From Acanthococcus lagerstroemiae (Eukaryota > Arthropoda > Insecta > Hemiptera > Eriococcidae), in NCBI GenBank assembly GCA_031841125.1, contig CM063113.1, positions 36,211,197 through 36,275,196 on the forward strand: DNA of 64,000 nucleotides. The letters run 5' to 3'. Below are positions 33,606-45,130 of this stretch, piece after piece. The position numbers and the translations under genes were made by a program. The notes under the pieces were generated by a model. It was not told the DNA's origin. It was given only the letters and a program-made list of their open reading frames with translations, and did no database searches. Numbering within the stretch: position 1 is the first letter of the stretch; every line of letters starts with the position of its first letter.

Positions 33606-33960
33606 ATTTTTCTTCGTTTTCGCGTTAATTCTCATTTTTTGAGCCTGACATGTTCCTTTTCCAATTCAATCGGCTGTCAAAAGCCATTCCTAGATACCTG
33701 GCCGTGCAGTTCTGCAGTACTATTCGATGGTTGATTGTAACAGGTGGTTCACTTTACCCAAAGCAAACGTGACGGGCACCGTTTGCCTTCGTTGATTTTG
33801 ATTTTCGATCGCCTCTTGTCCATTTACTGAGTAATTCGAGTGAATTCTGGAGCTTTTCTGTAGCTTCAGCCAAACTGTCGTTTGTAGCTAGGATGGCCGT
33901 ATCGTCAGAAAATGTGGCCATCGTTATACGATTTTTCCCCAGTAAAGTAGTATTACTATT
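33606..33960 (-). pseudogene. Jockey reverse transcriptase, 3' part
   Basis: On the minus strand TMATFSDDTAILATNDSLAE holds the catalytic block, with A-D-D changed to S-D-D. It is followed by LQNSLELLSKW, then ITINHRI-like and CTARYLGMAFDSRLNW blocks and AKTKK at the junction with the insert. The sequence continues in frame into the C-terminal piece if the insert is removed. Confidence 0.88.
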
Positions 33961-33975
33961 CAGAAAGATTAGGAG

Positions 33976-35737
33976 TATGCTAAGAAGTTCAATTCGCTGT
34001 CAGTAAATTCACATCTTCAGAAGGAATGGCAAAGTTCCATTACCCAGGTTTTCAGTCCATTGTCGCGGTGAATCGTTAACTGGTGCGAAGATATCTGCCT
34101 TGTACTTTTTCAGCACAACAAATGGCAATACTAGTACAGGTTTGATTCCTGAACACGACCCAGGTACACGATCGTAGTCAGTAGTCACTGGTGCATGATA
34201 GTACAATTTTCAAAAATTCTATGAAAAAAGAAATTCTTAAAGCTGTTTTGTCCGTAGTCGTGAATATCATTTCTTTCGCCATGGACAAGATGTCTATCGT
34301 CATGAATAAAAGTAATTCTCCTCTTTAAAGTTTGATGCGTAAGCTTGTTGAATTTTCTCTGCTACATAATAAACTGAGTATTATGAAAAAAACATCAGCT
34401 TCTGGAGAATGACCCATGCATTTTATAATCCGGAGCTCCACTTCCGCTTTCCATGCCAGCTGGAGAACAAATCGATAGTTCTGTAACATATCTCTATCTA
34501 TCTTCCTGTATCCTTGGGTTACCTGTTTGTCTACCTGCCTGTTTTATCCAAGATATATGTCCGTCAAAGGAGGTAAAAAAAACTTGACACTTCGCTTAAA
34601 AAGTCGTCTACTATCTATCAAGAATGAGGCCCTACCCGAACATTCTGCGAATTTGTCGTGCACTCAAAAGATTCCTAAGTGTGGGAAGAGCTTCCGAAAT
34701 TCGATTTCAAGCACAACAAACATCGTACATCGACAGCATTCCAACTACATGGATGTGCAGTTCCCAGATCTTGCTCAAATGTCTAGCTGCACCAGCCGAC
34801 AAAACAGATGCGATATGAGTTTAATAACTCGGAAAGAAATAGAGAAAGAAAGGAAGAAATGACGAGAAAAAACTTGCCAGATGTTAGTTAGGGTTACCGA
34901 TACCCTTTCCTTTTTTTCGTATGCCGCTGCCGATGGCGATGTGCCGAAAAACCTTGTTCCTCGGCAGAGTCGTCTGTCTTCGGAATCACGAGCACATTGT
35001 TGGTTTCTCAAGACGGAATTTCTTTTAAGGAGTTGAGTGGATGTGTGTGTGTTGTCCCTACTGGCTCAGGCTGCTCCTAGTATAGATGATGGAACCATGA
35101 AGCGAAGGGGGCACTTGATCCTGTCAAAATTCAATGGTCACTAGAGTGGCTCTTATTTCGACAAAGTTCGGTTTCAAGGTCATTGAAAAATTCTAACTCG
35201 ATCCCAAGAAGAGTGAAGGTGGGTTTTGATAATATTAGTGAACGTGAATTCTGAAAACAGAAAAAAAAAACTAAAAATACCATTTGGTTCGAAATTATTC
35301 CGAACGGTGTCACGTGTCTACACAGTGTATGAATGACCATTTTGAACCCTCTTTACCTCTCACAACAAGGCTCCAAAATGGCAGAGGAGGAATGAATTTT
35401 TGAACGGGAGTTGATTTCTAGGTTTTCGAGGTCACCGATTCCGATTTTGAATGGGATTTTTCGATCGGATCTCACGGAGTGCTTGCAAAGGTGAATCAGT
35501 TTCAAGAATTTATTTCGAGATTCCTTCTTCTCTTCCCGTGCTTCCTTTTCCAATCTAGGGTGCTGCTGAAACGCGGGTTGAAGTCAAAGAGCCAAACCAC
35601 AGACAATTGACTGTGATTTAGCTCCTTGGCTTCAGTACGTTTCAAAAGCGCTTAAAGAGAAAAAAAGGGAAGGGTCAGATTCGAAAATAACTTTCAGAAA
35701 TGAATTCGTCTTTTCTGTTTAAATGTAGATAGTTATC
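33976..35737. other. no gene recognised
   Basis: Frames at 34009-34206 (minus), 34527-34862 (plus) and 35353-35553 (minus) are short and lack family motifs. 34395-34417 is the inverted partner of 31478-31500. Otherwise unique-looking sequence. Confidence 0.45.
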
Positions 35738-36128
35738 GTGTATCCCATATTTTTATTTCATGGAGACCCTGCGTTAGCTTTGGTACAAACATTGCTGTAT
35801 CATCTGCAAAGGATATACGTGTATCCTGTTTTAAATGCCTTTTGTACGGGTCATCTATATAAATTAAAAAAAATCAGTGGCGATAAGGTAGTTCTTTGGG
35901 GGCATTCGTTAGTCACAGTCTTTTTATCACTTATTATTTTGTTGATTTTGACGGATTATGTCCTCTATTATTCAAGTAAGATTGGAATCATGACCGGACA
36001 GTTTCGCAAATCTCATAATTCTCTAACTTTTTGAAAAATATGCTGTGTTGTACCGTATCGAATAAGATTTGAAAGATGTATATAAATATGATGGCACATT
36101 TTCTTCATTTGTCTGAATTGTTTGCGAT

Positions 36129-36350
36129 GTGATCTGGTCTAGCTGGTCTCGGAATCCGGAAGTCCTGGGTTCGAGCCCAAGTAGCAACTTGCTACATTTC
36201 GACCTGGGCCGAGTTTTCGGTCAGAAGAGAAGAGGGCTAAGTTAGCCCTAACAGGCTTCCCGACGTCTCCGAGGTAATGCTCGAAAGGGCGAATTCCAGA
36301 GCTCAGGTTGAGTGCAAAATGAAAAAGAGATTAGAAAGGCTATAGCACTA
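36129..36350 (+). repeat. tRNA-derived SINE inserted in the LINE
   Basis: An A box-like GGTCTAGCTGG and a B box GGGTTCGAGCCC are spaced as in a tRNA, followed by a body with CCTGGGCCGAGTTTTCGG and GCTAAGTTAGCCC. The T arm CTGGG-TTCGAGC-CCAAG pairs at four of five positions. The segment interrupts the RT sequence of the LINE at about 36110-36370. Its head resembles those at 47655 and 54900. Confidence 0.7.
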
Positions 36351-36426
36351 GTGGAATACTTGACTTTCGTGATAATTATATTTTTTCTTTCTTTTTTACT
36401 ATTTTCTCCAGAATTTCTGCCAGATT

Positions 36427-36642
36427 TCATATCAGTGATGTAGATCTATAATTATATGGAGAATCTTTTTCTCCTTCTTTAAATATAGGACAAATGATGG
36501 AGTCTTTAAATAGGTTCGGAAATATACCAGTTGAGAGACTTAAGTTGAATAACCTACGTAATATGGGGCAATGTAATGTTTTAATCTCCTTAATTGTTTT
36601 TGACTCTGTGTTATCCAATTCAGGAGTCGAGTTGTCTTCCAT
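36427..36642 (-). pseudogene. LINE reverse transcriptase fragment
   Basis: The 71-codon frame covers the start of the RT domain: a D-N block, then GIFPNLFKDSIICPIFKEGE and YNYRSTSLI, the site of the usual NYRPISLL motif with P changed to S. The next residues (LAEILEKIVK) survive in another frame just beyond. Confidence 0.85.
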
Positions 36643-36850
36643 TTTATTTATTATTTTAACGATTTCAAGTTCAGTTGTTAGGAATTGCGTAATTTCTATT
36701 TGATTATCCCATTCTGTTTTTCCAGCACTTACTTTACAGTTTTTATGTTGTCCTGAGAGTTTTCAGTTTTCTTAATTGTTTCGCTGGCTGTATTTGTGAG
36801 TGTATGAATTATTGTATTGCTAATTTCTGTAGGATCCATTGGGGTTTAAG

Positions 36851-37300
36851 GTTGTACTAGAGTGCGCGGCAGAATCATGCACCTGTGCGGGTGAAAATGA
36901 ATGAGTGACCATGTATACTTTCAAACAGAAATACTGCTATCTTCAGGAGGGTAAAAAACGAGTAAAAATTATTCTAACAGTAGATTTGATTATAATTCAA
37001 TTTTTGGTGATGATGCAGTTAAATTTAGGAAAAATTTTATTTTAAAGTGGATTGCTAATTGACTCAATAATTTTTGAAGTTTTCTACACGCTTGTGATAA
37101 ATCATGCGTGATCACTCACACATATACAGGGCTGCTAACCCTTGAAACTGTAAGTTTAAATCCCAATATGTATTGAGTTTTCTCTTCTGGCCACTGATGC
37201 GATCCTCGAGAAGTTAGTTTCCGGGGCCGAGGGTGCGGTGTCTGGGGAGTCACTTTGGCATGCATGCATCGCCATACACTCCACCAAATCATATTATGTT
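36851..37300. other. no gene; short repeat shared with 48946
   Basis: 37225-37282 (GGGTGCGGTGTC, then TTTGGCATGC.TGCATCGCC) is a diverged copy of 48946-49000. The rest is AT-rich and unremarkable. Confidence 0.5.
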
Positions 37301-37522
37301 CCGTAAACTGGGTTAGCTTCGGATTTGTGGGGGAACTCCGGACATTGCCAGAATTGGAGTAACACTATTAGATAATTTATTTCTTCGTTAACTAGGATTT
37401 CAAGTAAAAGTTGAGACTTGTTGCTACACTGTCATGAGGTGAAAACCGATGCTCCAGTTCTAATGTATAAACCCGGCATGTCCGAAGTTTCCCCACAGAT
37501 TCGAAGTTACCCCAGTTTACGG
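37301..37522. mobile_element. 222-bp mariner-like MITE, copy 2
   Basis: Same length and about 95 per cent identical to 23179-23400, with the same CCGTAAACTGGGTTA ends. The right flank is TA; the left flank reads TT, so one base may have changed. It lies directly beside the RTE tail at 37540. Confidence 0.9.
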
Positions 37523-37539
37523 TATTGTGTTTACTATTT

Positions 37540-37960
37540 CCTCATTATTTTTCATTTTTTGCTATTCTCCTCCATGTTTGCCCTTTTTCGTTGACGATTT
37601 TATCGGTTGGTCTGCCTTTTAATGTGGATTCTCCATATGGTATCCACTCTTCGACTTTCCGTTTCCGTGTCCCATTTGCTTGTCACATTATATATCCCGC
37701 AAAGTTCCATTTTTAGCATTTCGATTCCCCCCTCCCCCTATGTCTTTACATTCTGTTAATCGAAATTTTATCTTTATTCATTATTGCCAAGATGCTTCTT
37801 TCCATAGAGTTTTGTGTTCTTATTATTTTATTTGCATTACATTTTGTCAGCGACCACGTTTGGACTCCATATGTCGATACCGGCTTAGTGCAGCTTTCCC
37901 AAACTTTTACTTTCATTGAGGGTTTCCATGTAGTCCGTTCCAAAAATGGAATCCTGTTTT
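37540..37960 (-). pseudogene. RTE-type LINE C-terminal fragment
   Basis: The frame 37746-37943 has ESCTKPVSTYGVQTWSLTK, then TQNSMERSILAI and KDKISINRM, the conserved end of RTE ORF2. A frameshift leads on to NGTRKRKVEEWIPYG and KGRPTDKIV. It is a different copy from the one at 8140-10330 and cannot be joined to it. Inactive. Confidence 0.85.
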
Positions 37961-38280
37961 TATATTTTTGGTTAGTCCGTTTCTGTATTTCTTATAAACC
38001 AAACGGCACAAATATGAACCACCCTAACTCTTTTCTCAATCACTCGATTCAGAATTATCCAATTTTTTATGAGCAATGTTTCCAAAGGTGAGGCATGTAT
38101 GGATCAGTTTTTCAGCTTTTAAGTTTCATTGCCACAATTTTTGTGAAACTGAAAATTGAGGTACTAATAATATACCTAGGTATAAATCGGAACCACCGTG
38201 AAATTTTTTTTTTAAATCGCCAAGAACTACGTTTTATTACCAAAAAATACAAAATTATAAGTATGAACAGTAGGGAAGGT

Positions 38281-38940
38281 TGTCCTAAGATGACGCGTAT
38301 TTTTTAAATACCGATTTCTTCAAATGTATCAAAATGTTTGAAGGAAAGCTCTTAGGACTATCTATTACTTATTCCCGAAGTTCTGTATCATTCACTCCAA
38401 AACTATTCCCTCAATAATTGAAATTGTGAAGAAAAGTCAAATGTACCATCTTAAGACATGTGTTCCTGAGATGGCGCAATCCTATTCCTAAGATGGTGCT
38501 CTTTTTTTAAACACTGATTTCTCTAGATATATGGGATTCAAATGTATCAAAATTGGATGGAAAGTTCTTTCGACTATCTCCTACTTATATGCAAAGTCTT
38601 GTATCATTGGCTCCCAAATTCTTCCCTCAGTAGTTGAAATTGTGAAGAAAAGTCAAATGTGCCATTTTAAGACATGTGTTCCTGAGATGACGCAACCCTG
38701 TTCCTTAGATGGCGCACTTTTTTTTTTTGAACGCTGATTCCTCCAAGTATATGGGACTTAAATGTATCAAAATTTGGTGGAAGGTTCTTTGGACTATCTG
38801 CGACTTATATCCAAAGTTTTGTATCATTAGCTCCCAAATTTTCCCCTCAGTAGTTGAAAGTGTGAAGAAAAGTGAAACGTGCCATCGTAAGACATGTGTT
38901 CTTAAGATGGTACACCTTCGAATTTCAAGTAAAAATGCCT
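38281..38940 (+). repeat. 218-bp tandem repeat, 3 copies
   Basis: GACATGTGTTC occurs at 38455, 38671 and 38891, giving periods of 216 and 220. Units share AAATGTATCAAAAT, GGACTATCT, TTCTGTATCATT or TTTTGTATCATT, CCCTCAGTAGTTGAAA and GTGAAGAAAAGT. Identity is about 85 per cent by eye. Confidence 0.92.
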
Positions 38941-39342
38941 AAAAACGTGCTCGAGCTACACTTCTTTGACTTCAATCTCGTTCAACTCTTTAGACAACTT
39001 CCGTTTTGGCGGCTGTCGTGGTTCTATCTTAGGATGAGTTAAATTTATTTGAAATTCAAATAACCCGACTAAAAATCCGATTAGTTCATTCACTCTTCCT
39101 CTTTTTGAAAATACAATTTCGAGAACGCTTTCGTATAAAATAAGAGACAAATTAAATTTACACTCACAAAAACAATGAGACATGATCGCGAAAGCAAGGC
39201 AATCGTATGAGCGGGTGTTCCTAACTTAAGAAGGTAAGGACACAAAGTACTAGGTCGGTGCGAAGTCAGTTTTGACGTATCAGCGTTGTCAGCTACGAGA
39301 AATCTACAGTGCGACGTCTTAGGCAGTGCGCCATCTTAGGAC
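38282..39342. mobile_element. 1.06-kb TIR element with internally repeated ends
   Basis: GTCCTAAGATGACGC at 38282 faces GCGCCATCTTAGGAC at 39328-39342 (14 of 15). The motif CCTAAGATGGCGC reappears at each boundary of the internal 218-bp repeat, so the left end has been amplified. A minus-strand frame at 38956-39183 (75 codons, with PKIEPRQPPKRKLSKEL) is not recognised. No target duplication could be fixed. Confidence 0.6.
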
Positions 39343-40012
39343 ACACTCCCGTATTCACAAACTTATGTCACTTTCAGCTCCTGAACATTCGATTGGAGCC
39401 CGCTGTTGACCTCTCCGAACTCCAATTCACTGAAGTCAATCATCTCCGTATCTGCCATCTCCATACAATTCCCCGCAGATAGCATTCGCAGTCGTTATCG
39501 ATATTTGGTTTTTTCACACTTTCTTCGTAATCATCGTAATGATGTGAGTCCATTAGCGGGAGCGACGCTCGTCAGTATTTTCAGCGTTCGTTTATTTTTT
39601 ATGAGAATCTTCTTTTCCAGCATTCTGAACCAGAACACATGAATTTTAGATCATCAATTTCTCTGGTCCATATTTATACTAACCTCAAAAAATAAGACTT
39701 TTTTTTTTACAAAAAATAAAAAATTAGACTCTAAATGTAAATATTTTTAAAATATCATCATTAGGAATTAGAGTCTTTTCTCCATTTACTTTCATTCGTT
39801 CCAGATTTATCACATTTAATAATCTTCGAAATAAATGAACTTCATAACTTGACAGATTTAAAAAATGTGAGTTTGGAGTTTTTCGAAAATTCTACGAGAG
39901 AAGTTCGTAGTCGGGACCGCAGCGAGGGCATTCGAAACCAAAACACGAGAGCGAGTATAAAAAGCGTGTGTATTAATCGATAGCAGAAAACAAATCTTTA
40001 GAGTGCGGAATA
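39343..40012. other. no gene recognised
   Basis: AT-rich stretch with loosely placed A and T runs. Frame 39858-40148 (minus) overlaps the next element and has no family motif. Confidence 0.45.
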
Positions 40013-40291
40013 CAGTGGCGCACCGTAGAGTTTTCCTTGGAGGGGGGGGGGACAAAAATAGTGGAAGTCCTAACTGACTCAACTCAAAATTCACAAGTGT
40101 CAAAGCAAAAACAAAACGTATTTCCCAACTTCTTAATTCAATTCCCAAGTATCAAAAAGAAAAGGGAAAAAAAACCTTCTGACGTGTGGAATTTTTCCCT
40201 GACTAAAATGGGGTAAATTTTCCCAACTGCTGAGAGAAAAATTCCTACGGGGTGGGAGGGGGAGTTGCCCCCTTCTATCAGTATGTTTCTC
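40013..40291. mobile_element. 279-bp hAT-like MITE, family A copy 3
   Basis: Begins CAGTGGCGCACCG with a G run at 40042-40051, contains the family A blocks AACTGACTCAACTCAAAAT and AATTCCCAAGTATCAAAA, and ends ATCAGTATGTTTCTC. The flanks GCGGAATA and GCGGAACA agree at 7 of 8 positions. Confidence 0.88.
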
Positions 40292-40868
40292 GCGGAACAT
40301 AAACTGTCGCTAAACTGTGCCTATTCTGTAACTGAACCATACTGAACCATAGCTGAACCAAAGTCCTAACTGGCCGATCGAGGGAAGGAAAAATGGACAA
40401 CGAATAGGAGGAAGAATAGTGCGTTGAAGTTAAGTCCCGGAAATGCAGGTATGCAGGAGATAAAAGACTTCATCAGACGTTTCGTGCTACACAGGAAATG
40501 GCCACGCATATCGATTTATACAAAACTGTACATTCGTGAGAAGAAGGTCGCCGCAAGTTGATAATGTAGTGAAAACAAACTGCACAGTGTCTAAAGAATT
40601 GAACTGGAGCACCGAAGACTGGATTGAACAATGTTGTTGTCTGGTAAAATGTTTCGAGAATAGTTCATCAGGAGCGCTAGCTGTAGGTCCTGTAGAGGGT
40701 GGTCCATATTTGTACTTTGGTTCATAATTTTACCTTGTACTCTAGTATATCAGTAATGTATCGTTGCTCCATATGGGTAATTCTCAAAAGAAGTCCACAA
40801 TTCAGTTGTTTTGCGCTACTTAACGTCATACTGAATATATGATAATTTTTTTTGCTAGCATTATAGAG
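40292..40868. other. no gene recognised
   Basis: Contains a short frame at 40536-40727 with no motif and three CTGAACCATA or CTGAACCAAA words near 40336-40365. Nothing else stands out. Confidence 0.4.
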
Positions 40869-41083
40869 CAGGGATCGGCAACATGAGGCTCGCGGGCCGC
40901 TTGCGACCCGCGGACGAATTTTTTGCGGCTCGATGGCAAGTTATTCCTATTAACAAAATACCTCATAATGCATGATTAATAAAGAAATTTAAACATTCTT
41001 TTGTTCTTTCTTGAATGTGCGGCCCCCAAGCTTTGGCAAAATTACTATGTGGCCCTTCAAGCTTCAAAAGTTGCCGACTCCTG
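40869..41083. mobile_element. 215-bp hAT-like MITE (CGGCAAC type)
   Basis: CAGGGATCGGCAAC and GTTGCCGACTCCTG are inverted ends; the duplication TTATAGAG is exact (40861-40868, 41084-41091). Inside are GGCTCGCGGGCCGC and GTGCGGCCCC, the wording of a widespread hAT-derived MITE type in animals. Confidence 0.95.
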
Positions 41084-42043
41084 TTATAGAGCATTATTCT
41101 TTCTATGTGTTCCCATCAATAAATATGAATTCTACCACCTCATGTCGTGACACATCGCTGACATACCTGCAAATTTCTGGGCCATGGTTTGTTACCTCTT
41201 GTATATCAAAATTTCTGTGCCTCAATACTGCTAATAATTGAGTAATTGTTTTGGAAAAAATGACATGAGAATTTATTCAAAAGGGATTGCCACATAGGTT
41301 AATACCAAAAAATGGGATCCGAAATGTACCATGGTTCCTCCAGTGAAGTCCAAAATTCGGTTACTGCGGTTTAGTTTTTGCCGTTCTTGGACTGTGGTCA
41401 GTTTTTTATTTGCTTCTGCAGCCACAATGCATGTCACACTTTCATATTGATGACCGGCTGTTATTGTTGCAGGTCTGTCGTATCAACACTATCCGTCTAT
41501 GTACAGGAGATCGTCATTTTTGTAGCATTATCCTGTGAGAATTAGCGTTTTTACAATTCTTTACTTCCTGGGTGGTGACTTATCAGTTCTTGGCCTGTGT
41601 GACACATTTCCACCCGGAACAAATGAAATTTACTCAATTAGTAATGCATTAAATATAATAAAACATTAAACTTCCTAAGTTATCAATTTCCTAACATAGA
41701 AATATAAATTACTCCTATAAAGATTTTTTTCCTAAGTCGTGGTCTGCAGTCTGTTTTCCGGGGTCGTGGCAACTCAAGATTATTGTGTACTGAACGAAAC
41801 GACAACGATATGGAAACAAAGACTGGTTGTCTTAGGCAGAGAGTCCTTTGTCTCCAGATCATAATTGTGTCGTTAGTGCGTTTTTACTTGAATGCATTTT
41901 GTTTTGTGGCAGTGACGTCATGCGTTGTGGGCATGATCACAGTGAGCTAAAACCTTTCCTTTCTAATGATCTTGACCACGACCTGAAAAATGCGCCTGAG
42001 GTACTTTGAATATTTCCGTATTATCAATCAGCCAATGATAATC
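41084..42043. other. no gene; solo MITE end
   Basis: 41912-41951 is a solo right end of the TTAGCTCACT family (see 31068). GACCACGACCTGAAAAAT at 41965 is repeated as GACCACGACCTAAGAAAT at 45460. The rest is unremarkable. Confidence 0.45.
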
Positions 42044-42295
42044 GAACGCTGTTCAGCGAAACAAAACCAAGCGAAATTTGTTGACAAAATAAATTATTAG
42101 TATCTTTGGAAAGAGCGTAAAAAGTAGAATTTTTCAAAACTGGGCCCCCGATTTAAAAATGTGTACTCACGTTGAAAAAAGCTTATCAGTAAACGCTATA
42201 TGTCATATAGTTTCTACATGGCTCTTGAATTTCGAACTACGTGTTCCCAAAAAACAAATTTTGTCGCTTGGTTCTGTCTCGCTTAGTAGCGTCCA
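42044..42295. mobile_element. family K MITE, copy 1
   Basis: The left end GAACGCTGTTCAGCGAAACA and the right end, read inward, GGACGCTACTAAGCGAGACA are inverted, and both continue as a CCAAGCGA block. The interior shares TTGTTGACAAA, GGAAAGAGCGTAAAAAGTAG and GTTGAAAAAAGCTTATCAG with copies at 56502 and 62151. No coding capacity. Confidence 0.8.
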
Positions 42296-42777
42296 ATTGT
42301 GGGTACTGGTATATTAATTAGGAAATGTGTATCGTCTGTGATGTATTAACTTAAAGGATTTAAAGTGTGAATAGTGAAAAGCCAAAATTAAATTCTCTGT
42401 AAGAGTTAACTTTCACATTATTTTTATCATTCTGCAATTTAGTTATAAATTGAGAACTTGGAGGCCAAAAGTATAATATTATGAGGTTTTTCTTAAACAT
42501 AAGGACTTTTTCATAAGAAAAAAAAACTATGGTGCTTTCTTTTTTCTTCAGAACATGCGTAAACTGTTTCAGTTGTATGTATTACGTCAAATTATTACAT
42601 GCAAGTTCGTGTTGTATTGTATTTTATTACCCACGCATATAACAGCATTGACCTCCATGGAAATTTGACGCTTTCTAGCAGAGAGACATGGTCACCCGCG
42701 GAGGGTAGCGGAGGTAGGGACCACTACCTGCGCATGTTCGGTTTTTCAGTTATCAGCCAGTGACTCATGCCCTTGTT
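42296..42777. other. no gene recognised
   Basis: AT-rich, with no repeats or frames of note. Confidence 0.4.
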
Positions 42778-44852
42778 ACTATTCACTAATCTCAATTCAA
42801 ATACAAAAATTAGGGTTAAATTATGGTCGTGAGCATTTTCTTTTGTTATCTCATCAAAAAATTCTACGGGTGGCCATGAACACGGATTCGAATTCGTCTC
42901 GAAAAATTGAGTAATTAGCACCAGCGCCGACACCGAAGCTCTCCGAAAATTTTTCACAAAAACGACATGATGTATAATATGAAAAAAAATTTTTAATTTG
43001 AAAATAATAATATGGAGAAATTTTCAAAATTTGAAAAAAATCAAGTTTTGAATTAGAGACTGTTTTCCGCTCAATTGTTCACGCTGCGTTCGAATTCGGT
43101 GGTGAAATTTGGAGGCGACGCTTCGTTCCCGAGATACACTTGAAAATGTTGGAGAAATTGTTTAAAAAAATGACTGTAGCTCAGTTTTGACGACGGATTT
43201 GAATTCGTCGCGAAAAATTGAGTTTCTAGCACTAGCGCTGACCCCGAAGCCCTCCGAATATTTTTTCGCCCCAATAATGACATGATGTATATAATATGGA
43301 GAAATTTTCAAAATTCGAAAAAATCAAAAATTTTGATTTCAAGACAGTTTTCCACTCAATTTTTCACGCGAAGTTCGAATACGGTGTTGAAATTTGGCGG
43401 CGACGCTCCGTTCCCGAGATATCCTCGAAAATAGTCAGTTTGGGTCAAAAAATGACTCTAGCTCAATTCTGATAACGAATTCGAATTTATGTCTCCAAAA
43501 ATTGGGTAATTAGCATTAGCGCCGACGCTGAAGCTCTCCGATAATATTTTCGCCCCAAAAAACAACATGATGTATAGTATGGAGAAATTTTCAAAATTTT
43601 CAAAATCAAAAATTTTGGATTAAATGCAGTTTTCTACTCAATTTTTCACGCTGAGTTCGAATCCGGTGTTCGGATTTGGCGGTGAGGCTTCGTTTCCGAG
43701 ATAAATTCGAAAATATGGTCGAAATGAGTGGTAACGGGTTCAAATTCGCCTCGAAAAACTGAGTAATTAGTACCAGCGCCGACGCCGAAGCTCTCCGAAA
43801 AATTTTTCTTCCCAAAAAAGACATGATGTATAAGTATGTAGAAATCTTCAAAAATTTGAAAAATCAAAAAATTTTGGATTAAAGACAGTTTTTACTCAAT
43901 TTTTCACTCGGAGTTCGAATTCAGGGTTCAAATTTTGCGGTGACGCTTCGTTCCCGAGATAAATTCGAAAATTTGGTCCAAATGGGTTAATAAATGAGTC
44001 TAGCTCAAATTTGACAACGGATTCGAATTCGTCACGAAAACTTGAGTAATTCGCACTCGAACCCACGAAATCACGATGCTCATGATCTCGTGTTCCAGAC
44101 CCACGAAGTCACAACCCCCGTGATCTCGGCGCAGTACTATCGATACATGATGCAGTCACATAAGATTCGGGTTGTGATCTCGTGTACTGGACTCACAAAC
44201 TCACGACCCCCATGGTTTCGTGTACCGGACCTACGAAGTCACGACCCCCGTGGTCTCGTGTACCGGACTTACGAAGTCACGACCCCTGTGGTCTCGTGAA
44301 CCGGACCCACGAAGTTCGTAATCAGTGTGCAAATTTGGAGGTGACGCTCCGTTCCCGAGGTTGACTCGAAAATGTGGTCAAAATGGCTCAAAAAATTAGT
44401 CTAGCTCAAATTTGACAACGGATTCGAATTCGTCTCCAAAAATTGAGTGAGTAGCGCCGGCGCCGATGCCGAAGCTGTCCGAAAATTTTTTCGCCCCAAG
44501 AAAGACATGATGTACATATAGTATGGAGAAATTTTCAAAATTTGAAAAATCAAAAATCAAAAATCTTGAATTAAAGACTGTTTTTTACTTAATTTTTTAC
44601 GCTGAGTTCGAATTCAGTGTTAAAATTTGGCGGTGACGCTCCGTTCCCAAGATAAATTTGATAATGCGGTCGAATTAGATGAAAAAATGATGCTTGCTCA
44701 AATTTGACAACGGATTCGAATTCGTTTCGGAAAATTGAGTAACTAGCACTAACTATTCACTAATTTCAATTCAAATACAAAAATCAGGGTTAAATTATGG
44801 TCGTCAGCATTTTCTCTTGCTACCTCATCAAAAAATTCTGTGGGCGCCCGTG
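42778..44852. repeat. satellite-like array, 256-315-bp units
   Basis: ACATGATGTA anchors recur at 42965, 43280, 43565, 43821 and 44505. Each unit reads, in order, TTCGAATTCG.C.CGAAAA, GAGTAATTAGCACCAGCGCC, GAAGCTCTCCGAAAA, CATGATGTAT, GGAGAAATTTTCAAAAT, and AATTTGGCGGTGACGCT. The array begins and ends with the same 100-bp segment (42778-42878 and 44752-44852, starting ACTATTCACTAAT). Unit length is not constant and not a multiple of three, so the minus-strand frames with the recurring RRASASALVL are by-products. Confidence 0.9.
44057..44315 (+). repeat. 38-bp minisatellite nested in the satellite
   Basis: Units of CGTGTACCGGAC.TACGAAGT followed by CACGACCCCCGTGGTCT recur with a 38-base period; four are near-identical at the right, others decayed at the left. 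It replaces about 150 bases of one satellite unit. Confidence 0.88.
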
Positions 44853-45130
44853 AGCAGAGACGATTTGAGCAATTTTTATTGGGGTGTTGTGGATTATAAA
44901 AATGCCGAATTGCCGAATAGAAATTTAAAAATAATGCCGAATTGCCAAATTGAAGTTTTAAAAAGGTATTTTTCAAATTTTTCTCAGGTTTAACCGTATA
45001 TAATTTTGTCAAGAATAATGAAATTTTTCATTCAGTATTAAAAAAAAAAAATTGTGAAATCGGTGTGTAATAGAAGTACCAATTTCCGAAATTTTGCCGA
45101 ATTGGGCAAAATCTTGCCAGAATTGTCTAT
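44853..45130. repeat. degenerate GCCGAATTGCC array
   Basis: ATGCCGAATTGCCGAAT, ATGCCGAATTGCCAAAT, TTTGCCGAATTGGG and similar words recur within 250 bases. A run of 14 C follows at 45151. Confidence 0.55.

Larger units (their letters stand above)
32082..33975 (-). mobile_element. Jockey-clade LINE relic, minus strand, split by a TIR element
   Basis: Two blocks read in series on the minus strand. 33606-33960 carries the end of the RT domain and 32082-32470 carries the C-terminal domain. Between them is the 1.13-kb insert at 32475-33605. The 5' two thirds of the element is missing. Interior stops are few, so decay is moderate. Confidence 0.85.
35738..36850 (-). mobile_element. CR1/R1-like LINE relic, minus strand, split by a SINE
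   Basis: Minus-strand pieces run from MDPTEISNTII near 36840 through the frame 36427-36642 to 35738. The RT order is NKMEDNSTPELDN, FPNLFKDSIICPIFKEGEKD and NYRSTSLI, then after the SINE, QTLFD or DTVQHSIFFKKL, ECPQRTTLSPLIFFNLYR and a decayed catalytic region. Many stops occur after 36430. The clade is uncertain. Confidence 0.75.

Noticed and set aside
44042..44364. Plus-strand frames with repeated EVTTPVVS or SHDPRG
   Set aside because: Product of the 38-bp minisatellite, which shifts frame with every unit.
42724..45012. Minus-strand frames sharing RRASASALVL and TQFF.
   Set aside because: Repetition comes from satellite units whose length is not a multiple of three and varies from unit to unit; not a protein repeat.
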